Below are positions 1 through 8,537 of a DNA stretch of 64,000 bases, one piece after another. The position numbers and the translations under genes were made by a program. The notes under the pieces were generated by a model. The model saw only the letters and a list, made by a program, of their open reading frames with translations. It did not search any database and was not told the origin of the DNA. The number at the start of each line of letters is the position of its first letter. The first letter of the stretch is position 1. The stretch comes from Gammaproteobacteria bacterium (GTDB lineage Bacteria; Pseudomonadota; Gammaproteobacteria; Francisellales; CACEW01): assembly GCA_030652335.1 (NCBI GenBank), contig JAUSAW010000015.1:62001-126000 (forward strand), written 5' to 3'.

Positions 1-306
1 AGGCTTGGTAAATAATCGGGCTATTCTTTTTTTCTCATAGGAAGCGCGTAAGATATCGATAAGAATTCTTTGAGATTGAGGGTTTTCTGCCAGAGGCTTT
101 TCAGGTTGTGTCCACCATTGATAAAGCTGATAGGCTGCAAAAGCACCAGCACCTATTGCCACTCCCCATATAGCAAGTTCTTTTGCTTGGAGATTATTAT
201 AAATATTGGTAATTCTATCACCAATTGTAATATCTCGACCAACTGTGTTGTCTTTTATAAGGTTTGTAGCAATACCCCGTTTACTTGCATTTGCAGCAGA
301 CAGCAT
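1..306 (-). CDS. Membrane-anchored protein, N-terminal part (runs off left edge), STAND-like architecture
   Basis: The frame opens with ATG at 306-304, nine bases after an AAGGA ribosome-binding site, and stays open for 102 codons to the window edge, so the C-terminus is missing. Residues about 23-34 read GRDITIGDRITN, a polar glycine/isoleucine motif, followed by one hydrophobic helix at about 44-62. A similar motif and one membrane helix, in the opposite order, occur in the protein at 8538-9002, which precedes an NB-ARC ATPase. I infer that this could be the head of a second signalling ATPase of the STAND type, but no ATPase motif is visible in the part present. Reading-frame confidence is good; function is open. 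Confidence 0.6.
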   Translation of the reverse strand, partial: MLSAANASKRGIATNLIKDNTVGRDITIGDRITNIYNNLQAKELAIWGVAIGAGAFAAYQLYQWWTQPEKPLAENPQSQRILIDILRASYEKKRIARLFTKP

Positions 307-462
307 AAGATATTTCCTTTTTAAACAAAGCATTAGGAAGACGGTTTTACTATAACAAAAATTAAAGGATAAGAAATAGCAATTGAATTAAAAACTTTGG
401 GATCTTATAAAACAATTATTTGTTGATAATTTGACATTCATAAACCAGCATTTTTAATCGAA

Positions 463-567
463 CAAAATTCGACCATACCTGTATATAGAATTATATATAG
501 ATTTGAAAGTTAATGCCTTACAGTCCTGTAAATACAAGGAAATTATATTCTTTTTCTCGGCAAAATT
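463..567 (+). repeat. Diverged direct repeat, copy A
   Basis: This 105-bp stretch matches 5024-5128 in the same orientation without gaps, with about 20 mismatches counted by eye (about 81 % identity). It lies upstream of the truncated gene at 1-306. Between the copies lie the IS982 element, the AlbA_2 gene and the BRO-N gene. The rest of 307-607 is AT-rich and shows no gene. Confidence 0.7.
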
Positions 568-1224
568 CCTATAATGCAAACATCAAAATGTATACTTTTG
601 TGTATATACGTCTGGTGTGAGTGCGACACGAGGTTGCTCTAGAAACTGTTGCTATGGATAATCACCAGAAGCAACCGGCTGTTCTGCCAGCCGTTCCTTA
701 CCCGGACATGCATTATCGGTAACGATGAGGTATGAAGCTCTGGGGACAATATAACCGCAGAAAACTGTAGGCAAGTCCGCGAGGATAAGCTGACGCTACC
801 AGCATCAGGTGGCAAGGGATTAGGGATGAATGGTAAGGCAAACATAGGTGAACTTTTGAAAGCATCGTAAGACGTAAAGAGCCTAAGATGCTGACAGGCT
901 CTGACCAAAAGGTAAAGTGGCAGGTATGCAGTTTTCACACTACTGCATCGCAGACTATAAATGCCACCGGTGTATAGGAAGTGCCTAACCCATTCTGTTT
1001 GTAGGGCGAAACGTGATAACCCCGTAGGGTTCCTAGGAATAGGACAGCAAACTGTAAAGTTTGTCAGAGCCATGCGGGAGTAGGATGTTGGAAGAAGCGA
1101 AAGCTGTCTTGTAATGAGGCAGATACTGATAATATCAGGCACGAAAGTGAGCAGACGTCCAACAGGTCTTTAATCGTGAGAGAGTATGGAGAACCGATAG
1201 TATGAGGAAAAGCAAATGACGGGA

Positions 1225-1361
1225 ATGGTCAAACCATTCACTGGTGCGTCTTCAGCTTTAATGTTTAGCTTCGACAGTAATAATTGGTAAAAGCTATCAA
1301 AGAAGTGTATCGGCTGCAAATGGGTATCGCGAAGGCATATTTTATGCCGGATTGTAAATGA
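1225..1361 (+). pseudogene. Remnant of group II intron maturase/reverse transcriptase (N-terminus only)
   Basis: From ATG 1225 the frame reads 21 residues (start MVKPFTGASSA, end FDSNNW) and stops at 1290. In another frame, 1293-1361 reads AIKEVYRLQMGIAKAYF and then stops. The string V-RLQ-x-x-IAKA is typical of the first helix of intron-encoded proteins of the LtrA type, which usually goes on with GKVKALQRLLT. Here the sequence instead runs into domain V within about 20 bases. The RT, X and endonuclease domains are therefore deleted and the rest is frameshifted. Identification rests on a short motif. Confidence 0.6.
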
Positions 1362-1378
1362 CAATCTTATAAAGGCTT

Positions 1379-1412
1379 GAGCCGTATGCAGGGAAACTTG
1401 CACGTACGGTTC
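1379..1412 (+). ncRNA. Group II intron domain V
   Basis: This is a 34-nt hairpin with complementary arms GAGCCGTATGCA and TGCACGTACGGTTC and a GAAA tetraloop. The catalytic AGC triad is at 1380-1382. Domain V is the most conserved element of group II introns and holds the metal-binding active site of the ribozyme. Its intact state suggests the RNA core was functional recently. Confidence 0.9.
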
Positions 1413-1531
1413 TTAGGGGACGGGGTCGCGGTAACGTGATCCTGTTACCCGACAATTAAGTGAGCCCTAACTGGTAAAGTTTGAGATTAGGTAAACTAAT
1501 CTTGTAACCAAAAAAAACCAGGGGGCTCAAG

Positions 1532-2425
1532 ATGAATATTACCTTATCTGAATTATTTTTAATATTGTTTGTCTGGATAGATGATTGGCATCAAGGACAT
1601 TTTACAATGAAACGTACAGCAGGAAGGCCGGCCTTGCTATCAGATAGTGAAATGCTGACTCTTATGATTGTAATGGACTTTATCGAGTTTAGCAGCGAGC
1701 GTCATTATGTTGAGTTCATGAAGCGCCACTATCGAAACTTGTTTCCTCATCTGCTTGATCACAGCCAATATAATAGAAGAAGTCGAGCCTTAATTAGTGA
1801 GCTTGAAGAACTAAGGTGGGCTTTTAATAGCTTTATCGGAATCAAGCAAAATTACTGCATTATTGATACAACACCTATAGTGGCTGTAGGCATGACACGA
1901 GATAAAAGCCATAGTGATTTTGCCGGGATAGCAAGTTATGGTTATTGTGCTACCAAAAGATTGGTTTACTACGGATTTAAGCTTGTAATGTTATGTAACC
2001 TTGAAGGCTTACCTCTTCATATTGAGCTTGTTCCGGCAAATACAGATGAAAGAGCTGCTGCCGACGAAATATTGGATAAGCTATCTTGTGGCTCCATAGT
2101 CATAGGCGATAAAGGCTTTATTGGTAAAGACTGGCAAAATCGCTGGTCACATCAAGGCATAAACATTTTAGCGTTTACGCGAAAAAACCAGCATACCCAA
2201 ATAAGCCATAGGTTATGGCGTAGGTTAAGAGGAATTCGAGCGAGAATAGAAGGCACTTATAAGTTGCTTAAAGAAAATGGGCGATCAATTGAACATACGC
2301 TGGCCCATACAGTAGAGGGGCTATGCACAAGGGTTGTAGCTAAAATTACTAGTCTAGCTTCTAAGCTATTCTTACGTAAAGAGTTTGGTATTGATGTTTT
2401 GACATTCACCCAACAGATAAATTAA
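1532..2425 (+). CDS. IS982-family transposase
   Basis: This 297-residue protein has the family's usual length and the DDE catalytic layout: D112 in IIDTTPI, D193 in IGDKGFIGKDW and E240 in RARIEGTYKLLKE. It catalyses cut-and-paste or copy-out movement of the surrounding element. The start codon follows a strong AGGGGG ribosome-binding site. The frame is full length with no internal stop, so the enzyme could be active even though the element's left end is interrupted by the intron. The transcript probably starts downstream of the intron, in 1454-1531. Confidence 0.92.
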   Translation: MNITLSELFLILFVWIDDWHQGHFTMKRTAGRPALLSDSEMLTLMIVMDFIEFSSERHYVEFMKRHYRNLFPHLLDHSQYNRRSRALISELEELRWAFNSFIGIKQNYCIIDTTPIVAVGMTRDKSHSDFAGIASYGYCATKRLVYYGFKLVMLCNLEGLPLHIELVPANTDERAAADEILDKLSCGSIVIGDKGFIGKDWQNRWSHQGINILAFTRKNQHTQISHRLWRRLRGIRARIEGTYKLLKENGRSIEHTLAHTVEGLCTRVVAKITSLASKLFLRKEFGIDVLTFTQQIN

Positions 2426-2514
2426 TTTCACACCAGACGTGTATATCTTTATATATACCAATGGATCCTTACTCAGTAGCCTACTAAAACTACCTCATAG
2501 CATCACTACAAAAC

Positions 2515-3825
2515 TTATTCCCCACCTGGCTTGACAGCAATATAACGTTGGTTAGGACTAGAAGGTTTTTCTGGTATTGTTTGAGCCAGTTTTCTAGAAG
2601 CCATTAGTGGAAATAAAAGCGTATTACGAAAATGTGGACGATGACTCAGACCTAAATGCTCCATTATTTCTTTGACTGAGCGGGGAGTCTCGCAAAATAG
2701 CAACAGCTTGCTAGCCTGGTCGGTAGCCTGGTCGGTAGCCTGGTCGAAGTCTTCGGTAAAAGTTAACACAACTCGAATAAAATTGGGCGTGAAATGGTAA
2801 ATAGAGCGGGGATAATATGCCAAAATACGTGGCACGCCAGACCCTAGCTGCTCCACCATGTCCAGATCTCGAAAAACGCGCATGAGCTCTTTATTTTGCG
2901 GTACTGAATAACCCATAAAAAATTCTTCTTCATCGAAGCCAGAAGGCAGGCCACCAGCAGACGTTATCTCTAGGCGATCCGAAAATAGTTCGAATTTAGG
3001 TGGTACTTCATTGCTGTAATTATTATGAATAATGGCGTTGATAACTGCCTCACGCAGCGCAACCGGATTCAATAATTTGCGCTCTTCTCGCTTATTATCA
3101 GTAATACGTGCAAAGGTTTTATTCTCAACCTTTAATTTTTCCAGCACAGCCTTAGTGGCTTTTACCAGCGAGCAATAACCGTACTCATCATTTTCAATAA
3201 GATCTACCCTATCGGTGCCAGCATATTTGGCAACTTTAATTGATAAGCCATTCACATCTGAGAGCAAATAAGCGGCATAATTAAATTCACCATTTTCGGT
3301 TAGAAGTTCTAGGTTATGTGCAAATTGGTCATTTAATTTTAGCGGGGTTTCGCTGTAATAAATTTTTAGCTGTTCAAAACTGAGTGCTTGATTGCGTGAT
3401 TTTATTGTGCCGATGGAGTTACGAATTCTACTCGCAAATAAATCCTCAATCATCCTAGCTGTCATAGGTTCAGATGCGCTACCTATTCGAAGGTAGCAAC
3501 CTTTGACGGACATGCCCATCTTGGATAAGTAATAAGGTTTTTCAGAACCACTGGCAACAGCGACTTTAATAATCTCTTTGCCATCGCGTATTTCAACTAT
3601 CACATCAAATAGACCCATGGTAGAGGGGTGAATATTGTTTTTAATGCGATCTTTAATTTTAAGTTGCACAGCATCTGCGTTATTAATGCCTATGGTTTTC
3701 TGTGTTTTATCCTCGATGCCAAGATAAATGATCCCGCCATCTCGATAATTAAGAAAAGCAACAACTTCCTTTTCCAGTGAATCGGTCAATTCACGCTTGA
3801 GTTCAATACGGTTGGATTCTTTCAT
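2515..3825 (-). CDS. AlbA_2 (Schlafen AAA_4) domain protein with C-terminal winged helix
   Basis: This 436-residue protein opens with an AlbA_2 domain (about residues 5-125), shown by the strings ESNRIELKRE, FLNYRDGGIIYLGI and the later GCYLRIG. A RecG/ATPase-like C-terminal part follows (about 225-350, with REAVINAIIHNNY and SAGGLPSGF), then a linker of repeated TDQA, then a probable winged helix (about 375-430). Such proteins are usually annotated as nucleic-acid-binding transcriptional regulators, often in mobile or defence regions. I chose ATG 3825 over GTG 3828 because AGGTG lies five bases upstream. A 20-codon frame ends just upstream, but I cannot assign it. Exact role unknown. Confidence 0.82.
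   Translation of the reverse strand: MKESNRIELKRELTDSLEKEVVAFLNYRDGGIIYLGIEDKTQKTIGINNADAVQLKIKDRIKNNIHPSTMGLFDVIVEIRDGKEIIKVAVASGSEKPYYLSKMGMSVKGCYLRIGSASEPMTARMIEDLFASRIRNSIGTIKSRNQALSFEQLKIYYSETPLKLNDQFAHNLELLTENGEFNYAAYLLSDVNGLSIKVAKYAGTDRVDLIENDEYGYCSLVKATKAVLEKLKVENKTFARITDNKREERKLLNPVALREAVINAIIHNNYSNEVPPKFELFSDRLEITSAGGLPSGFDEEEFFMGYSVPQNKELMRVFRDLDMVEQLGSGVPRILAYYPRSIYHFTPNFIRVVLTFTEDFDQATDQATDQASKLLLFCETPRSVKEIMEHLGLSHRPHFRNTLLFPLMASRKLAQTIPEKPSSPNQRYIAVKPGGE
2713..2748 (-). repeat. Three tandem 12-bp units encoding a TDQA linker
   Basis: The unit AGCCTGGTCGGT occurs three times in a row; the last copy differs at its final two bases. It encodes DQATDQATDQA between the ATPase-like and winged-helix parts of the AlbA_2 protein. 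Because each unit is a multiple of three, copy-number change by slippage would alter linker length without breaking the frame. Confidence 0.85.
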
Positions 3826-4070
3826 CACACCACCTAAATTTTGCCGGTTAGGACATTGTTAATCAGAAGCCACAGATTTTGGAGGATATTATTCATAAAA
3901 TCACCCTGTAGCCCTTCTGTAAAGAATAGTGATTTCCTTGACTACACTTTACCTTATCCCAGGGAAACTTCTAAGTTTTTTAGCCACACTTATTCATTTA
4001 AATAATCTTAAAATCCATTAAGTTTAAAGAAGCATGGTTCTCTTTCACGCACCATGTCTGTTTATTTCAT

Positions 4071-4916
4071 TCACTCGCCTTCTTCAAGCTTTTTGCTTTC
4101 AGTTAACTGAAGATAGTTTTCTTTACTAATAATGCTCCTACCTAATTCTTTTTCAGTTTCAATTCTGGCGCCACCTGCTACTTTTCCACCGCGATGAGCA
4201 ACTCTTTTATTGGCGGTGAATGTTTCTGGTTTTTCTTGGGATGAAATTTCGGTAGTGACTTTCTCACCGAGCATAGTAAAAATAAGCTCAAGGTCGGTCA
4301 TGTTGTCGCGAAGATTGCTTTTAGATTTTGCAGAAATGTTTTTGTGTTTCTTGTATTCTGTTGGGGTCATGCCAAAAGTAGCTTTGGAAATTTCTGCGGT
4401 TAATATGGCGTAATCACTTTCGCTGTGGATACCTCGCTCTTTCCACTCATCAGTTAAATTTTGGCGAACTGCAATGCCTCTTAAACGCTTGTCTATCCAT
4501 TCTTTGGGATAGCCTTTCTGCTCATAAAGTTGCTTCATGCGTTCTTGGGCTAGTTCTGGGTTTTCAATTTCCTGAATGCGCTCATAGCCGACTTTAGCTA
4601 GCCAACGTTTGAATGGTTCTGCCCTAGGTGACGGAATGGATTGAATAATTCTTAATATGCCCTCGGTATTGGTACAATCAGTTTGACGTAACTTGCCATC
4701 AGTAGACTGCAATTTCAACTGTCGACAAATTGTCGACAGTTGAATCCCATCGTCACTTTGAACCCGTATTTTCATTTTGAACCAGTAATCACGAGGATTA
4801 ATGCTATCAGTCAACGCAGCGATAATATCAACAACCGAAAACCACCATTCATCCTGCACCCAAATGCGGCGTATATTTTTTTCTTTAAATATGACTACTG
4901 CCAGCTCTTGTTTCAT
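4071..4916 (-). CDS. BRO-N domain protein (phage antirepressor-like)
   Basis: This 281-residue protein begins with a BRO N-terminal domain (about residues 5-115). Recognisable pieces are IRRIWVQDEWWFSVVDI, RDYWFKMK, CRQLKLQSTDGK, TNTEGILRIIQSIPS and EPFKRWLA. The C-terminal half (ERMKQLYEQKGYPKEWIDKR onward) is the charged tail seen in bacterial BRO-N proteins. BRO-N domains bind DNA and occur in phage antirepressors and in stand-alone chromosomal genes. An AGAGGAAAAGG site precedes ATG 4916. No other phage genes are visible nearby, so this is probably a stand-alone remnant of a mobile element. DNA target unknown. Confidence 0.85.
   Translation of the reverse strand: MKQELAVVIFKEKNIRRIWVQDEWWFSVVDIIAALTDSINPRDYWFKMKIRVQSDDGIQLSTICRQLKLQSTDGKLRQTDCTNTEGILRIIQSIPSPRAEPFKRWLAKVGYERIQEIENPELAQERMKQLYEQKGYPKEWIDKRLRGIAVRQNLTDEWKERGIHSESDYAILTAEISKATFGMTPTEYKKHKNISAKSKSNLRDNMTDLELIFTMLGEKVTTEISSQEKPETFTANKRVAHRGGKVAGGARIETEKELGRSIISKENYLQLTESKKLEEGE
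4714..4744. repeat. 31-bp perfect palindrome inside the BRO-N gene
   Basis: Two 15-base arms (TTCAACTGTCGACAA and its exact complement) flank one central base. The sequence lies within the BRO-N coding region and encodes part of the conserved QLSTICRQL stretch. A perfect palindrome of this length is rare in coding DNA. It could act as a hairpin in mRNA or as a binding site for a dimeric regulator, but part of the symmetry is imposed by the protein motif. Confidence 0.8.
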
Positions 4917-5023
4917 GGCCTTTTCCTCTGATTAAATTACAAACAGAATATAGAAAAAATCTAAAACTATCAATTGGTCATTTATTAAATTTGGCACTCA
5001 GGAATAAACTTTGCCTATTGAGT

Positions 5024-5128
5024 CAAAATTCGATCAACTTTGTATATGGGATTATATATAGATTTGAAAGTTAATACCCTACAGCTCTTTAAATACAAGG
5101 CATTCACATTCTCGTTCTCGGCACCATT
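5024..5128 (+). repeat. Diverged direct repeat, copy B
   Basis: This is the partner of copy A at 463-567 (about 81 % identical by eye). It lies between the BRO-N gene start and the end of the STAND ATPase gene. Positions 4917-5235 hold no gene that I can see apart from this repeat. Confidence 0.7.
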
Positions 5129-5235
5129 ATCAAACCTATAAATCCTATTGGGCCTTATAGAATAATTTTGAACAAATGATTTCGCCGAAGAAATTTGCTT
5201 TTATTACTACTTTTAATATAGCCACGAAAGTTTTC

Positions 5236-8200
5236 TTATGGGGAATAGGAAAATTGCTCTGCTCCTGCGCTCACTCCAACCCCAGCACCCGCCCTTGCCG
5301 TATAATCATGCAAACCTATAGCACAAGGATTAACCCTGTCAGCTACTGAACTTGCAGACGCACTAAGCCCCCGTTCTCGATCCCGATAAAGCATGGCAAG
5401 ACTCTTTTGCACATCTGTTGTTTCTGAATGGTCCTTACCAAAAAAATCTTGTTTGATCTTCAACGCATTTAATAAGTCTGTCTGTGCCTCGTCATATTTT
5501 CCTACTAGCCTTTTAGCATTACCCAACACATTCATAGCTATGCCCATAATATTTAGGCTACAACTATGCAACATGTTTCGAGGTGCATTTAAACCCTTTG
5601 TAATCCTATTTAGCTCCTTAATTCCTTCCTCTATTTGTTCCGTGTGTATATAGGCATCTGCCAAAGCTATTCTCAATAAATAAATATCATCAGTAATATA
5701 TGCTGGCGACAGATTTTTAAATGGATCCAAGGCTTGAATAAACAATGGGATGGCTTCTGCATAGCTCATACCCCCATCCTCTAATAACTCAATTCTGGCT
5801 AAATAGGTTTTTAATTTTCGAGAAAAGAAACTGTTGACTGGGCATTCTAATGCTTGATTAAGGGCTAATCTGGCTTGAATTAGCTGGCCTAATTTGCTAT
5901 GAGCTATAGCCAGCTCAAGATATAGGTTTCCGAAACGCTCTGGAAATGAAAATGTCAGCCTAGTTGGTTCGCCTATGACCTCAATTACCTGCTTGGATTC
6001 AGCGAGTACATTATAAATAACTGCCAATGAAAGCACTTTTTCTCCATCGCACGTATAATCACTTGCTTGAAGCATTTTAAATGCTTGATCAGCCAACATC
6101 TTGGCTTCTTGCCATCTGCCAAGTTTAATGGCTAAACTTACTAATTTAGTTAATCTCTCAAAGATCTCTGGAGAAAAAGGTAATACTGACCTTTGATAAA
6201 GCCCCAATAACTCCAAAAATAAAACCTCAACTTTTGGATTATCAGAAAGCTTTTCATATAAAAAAATCACTACATAAAGCTTATCTGCTAATTCAATATA
6301 ATTTTCTTTATATTGTCGACGATAGAATGTCTCTGCTGCATGCAATTTTTTATCAGCTGTCCTGAAATATTGACTGGCAATATTTGTTTTAATCTGAGAG
6401 ATTAAGACATCTGGCCCTACTTCATCTAAATAGTTAGTTTGGATTTGAAAAGCCTCGTCTATTAATTCCCTTGCTCTATTACGTAAATATAATTTTCTTT
6501 CTTCATTACAACATGAACTTAAAGCTTCATAATCATTTGCTAGCTTATTTATCTTTTCTACGAGAGCTAATTTTGATGTTTCAGTTAAGGCTTCTCGATA
6601 TAAAGCTAAAGACATATCTAAACAAGCTTCTGCCTGTAAATAATCTTTTAAAGCCAGATAGGACATATAATAACCATGCATAAGTCGTGCCAATCTTCGC
6701 GGCTGATCGGCCAAGAAGAATGACCCAGTGTGAATAACAATAATTTCTTTTAATACAATTGCTGCTTTCACAGGATCAATTAACTGAGCCGCTCTACAAA
6801 TAAGCTCACTCATTTTATCTGCATATTCAAGTGTGCCGGGGGTAGCATGAGCTTGATAAATTTCAAACGCACGCTCAACAACATGCTTTTGACCATTGTC
6901 ATCTTGGAGCATAATGTAAGCTTCAAATACTTTATCCAGCAAGCTATCAGCCAACTTAAGTGGTTGATCTCTAAAACTTGATTCATAAATTGTAATAAGC
7001 TCTTTCGTTAATCGACTCGCAATCACTTTATAACCTACTACATAAAGACTTATCAGCTGATAAAGCTTATTAGCCAAACCTAAAGATCCATATAGGCTAT
7101 CACGATATATGGTTAAGGCTTCATCCAGTAAACTGTTATCGATGGCAACATCATATAATCGAAAATAATCATTCACGAACTGACATAATTGATCAGCATA
7201 CTCAATAGACCGCACACCATATAGCATAGGCAATACAGCCTTAATAGCATCTAAGTGCAGCTTTACTTTAAATTTATCCTCAAGAAAGTGATATAGTGTT
7301 GCCATGGCTTGATGGAACTTGATAAGTGCCTGTAATAAAATAGCATCAGGCTCCGACTCTATGAAAGCCTTATGACAATAGCTACCCAGCTTATCAAAAT
7401 GGATAACCAGCAACTGACATAAAGGATAGTTTCTGAGACTTGATCTCGAGAGTTTATCTGCCAGGTATTTATCCATAGTACCAATCAAATTGAGCAATAT
7501 TTCATTTTGTTGTTTAACAGGCAAGATTTGTTGTGCCATCACTTGCACTAAGGGATGGATCGAGTAAGACACTCCTGTTACATCAATTTCAGAGCCTTGC
7601 TTTTTAAGCATATGATACTTGATCAATACTTCAATGGCTCGATTAAACGACGCTTCAGCTGCTGCAGAAGAAATAGGCACGCCATAATAAAATTGCAATA
7701 GCGATTTAGGAATATCTCGCATGTTTAAGTAAGCACAGTAGAAAAGTAACACCGATGCATCAGGGATGTCTGCAAGCTTATTAAGAATAGCAGTAAAAGT
7801 AGTGTAAACGGAACGATGGCGAGCCTCAACTGTAGTGTGCTCTAATGCTACCAGCCTAGATTTTTCATTGCAAAAAATTCTCAAATAATTCGTTATATTT
7901 ATGCCAGAACTCAGTATATAGGCACAAGCCTGATCAATTGCTAAAGGCAAGCTTCCAACCTCTGCTACTAATTGATCGATACTGGTTTCATCGCATGTTT
8001 CCTCTAGTATTTTCTTGGCTAATTGTCTGGATTCTGTAGCATCCATTACATCCACTTCAACCACAGCATTACTAGGCCAATGTTGATGAGATAGAGCTGT
8101 TACCACTATTTTACAATTACTAGGGGGAATATAAGGCCTTATCAATTCATAACTTTCAGCATTATCATAAATAACCAAAGCATTTATCTCGCTCAAGTAG

Positions 8201-8451
8201 CTTTTTACTCTTTCAACAATGCCTAGATTATCTTCAGAATCAGAAATAATTGAATTTAGCTTTAATAGACCAATATATTTAGAGAACTCAATATATTCTC
8301 GGTTCAGAGCCATTATACTTTCTGCATTAAACCAAATTCTAAAAGGAAGTTCTATATGCTTACGAAAATATTCAACTGCTGCCTCAGTCTTTCCAGCTCC
8401 TGCCAAGCCTTTTAACACACATAATTGGCTATCCCTTGTTATAGAGGCCAT
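5236..8451 (-). CDS. NB-ARC/TPR STAND ATPase (probably the major part of a split gene)
   Basis: The 1,071 residues carry a Walker A motif GLAGAGKT (15-22), Walker B LVIYDN (92-97), a sensor strand CKIVVTALS (about 113-121) and a GSLPLAI motif (166-172). These define an NB-ARC-type switch ATPase. From about residue 340 to 1040 the protein is all-helical with repeats of TPR type. STAND ATPases hold an effector off until a ligand binds the repeats; several bacterial ones defend against phage. ATG 8451 has no ribosome-binding site. The same frame stays open upstream to 8550 and there encodes NSNFIERKVISAAI, resembling the F-x-GRE segment that normally precedes the P-loop. The true protein therefore probably began further upstream (see 8538-9002). 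Confidence 0.85.
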   Translation of the reverse strand: MASITRDSQLCVLKGLAGAGKTEAAVEYFRKHIELPFRIWFNAESIMALNREYIEFSKYIGLLKLNSIISDSEDNLGIVERVKSYLSEINALVIYDNAESYELIRPYIPPSNCKIVVTALSHQHWPSNAVVEVDVMDATESRQLAKKILEETCDETSIDQLVAEVGSLPLAIDQACAYILSSGINITNYLRIFCNEKSRLVALEHTTVEARHRSVYTTFTAILNKLADIPDASVLLFYCAYLNMRDIPKSLLQFYYGVPISSAAAEASFNRAIEVLIKYHMLKKQGSEIDVTGVSYSIHPLVQVMAQQILPVKQQNEILLNLIGTMDKYLADKLSRSSLRNYPLCQLLVIHFDKLGSYCHKAFIESEPDAILLQALIKFHQAMATLYHFLEDKFKVKLHLDAIKAVLPMLYGVRSIEYADQLCQFVNDYFRLYDVAIDNSLLDEALTIYRDSLYGSLGLANKLYQLISLYVVGYKVIASRLTKELITIYESSFRDQPLKLADSLLDKVFEAYIMLQDDNGQKHVVERAFEIYQAHATPGTLEYADKMSELICRAAQLIDPVKAAIVLKEIIVIHTGSFFLADQPRRLARLMHGYYMSYLALKDYLQAEACLDMSLALYREALTETSKLALVEKINKLANDYEALSSCCNEERKLYLRNRARELIDEAFQIQTNYLDEVGPDVLISQIKTNIASQYFRTADKKLHAAETFYRRQYKENYIELADKLYVVIFLYEKLSDNPKVEVLFLELLGLYQRSVLPFSPEIFERLTKLVSLAIKLGRWQEAKMLADQAFKMLQASDYTCDGEKVLSLAVIYNVLAESKQVIEVIGEPTRLTFSFPERFGNLYLELAIAHSKLGQLIQARLALNQALECPVNSFFSRKLKTYLARIELLEDGGMSYAEAIPLFIQALDPFKNLSPAYITDDIYLLRIALADAYIHTEQIEEGIKELNRITKGLNAPRNMLHSCSLNIMGIAMNVLGNAKRLVGKYDEAQTDLLNALKIKQDFFGKDHSETTDVQKSLAMLYRDRERGLSASASSVADRVNPCAIGLHDYTARAGAGVGVSAGAEQFSYSP

Positions 8452-8537
8452 TTCTAATTTAGAGGTAATCGCTGCTGAAATGACCTTCCGCTCAATAAAA
8501 TTGCTATTAACCGTAGGGGAACGCCATTCCAGCGTAG

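Larger units (their letters stand above)
621..1453 (+). mobile_element. Group II intron, ORF-degenerate
   Basis: The segment starts GTGCGAC, the conserved group II 5' end, and ends CCCGAC (an AY end). Near the 3' end is a textbook 34-nt domain V (1379-1412) with a GAAA loop, followed by a domain VI-like hairpin (about 1425-1450). The boundaries are fixed independently because excising 621-1453 restores a perfect 19-bp terminal repeat of the host IS. At 833 nt it is the size of the RNA core alone. Only a broken N-terminal piece of the reverse transcriptase/maturase remains (1225-1361), so splicing or mobility would need a maturase supplied from elsewhere. Confidence 0.9.
608..2440 (+). mobile_element. 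IS982-family insertion sequence interrupted by a group II intron
   Basis: The right end is at 2440. The inverse complement of 2422-2440 equals 19 bases of the left end once the intron at 621-1453 is removed (608-620 joined to 1454-1459). The element is flanked by a perfect 6-bp duplication GTATAT (602-607 and 2441-2446), which fits transposition. Without the intron it is exactly 1,000 bp, the usual IS982 size, with one transposase gene at 1532-2425. Terminal repeats near 19 bp and a short target duplication fit the family. Because the intron separates the outer 13 bp of the left repeat from the rest, the copy may no longer move as DNA. Confidence 0.88.

Noticed and set aside
639-1403. Antisense open frames of 167 and 77 residues across the intron
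   Set aside because: They lie opposite the structured group II intron RNA, have no recognisable domains or start signals, and fit the common spurious frames seen on intron complements.
2713-2748. CRISPR-like array
   Set aside because: The direct repeats are 12 bp and contiguous with no spacers. No other regularly spaced repeat array with cas genes is present in the window.
5100-5135. tRNA 3'-end-like text ending TCGGCACCA in repeat copy B
   Set aside because: There is no matching acceptor arm, anticodon arm or proper T-loop upstream, and copy A lacks the CCA. It is not a tRNA gene, though an old attachment-site origin cannot be excluded.
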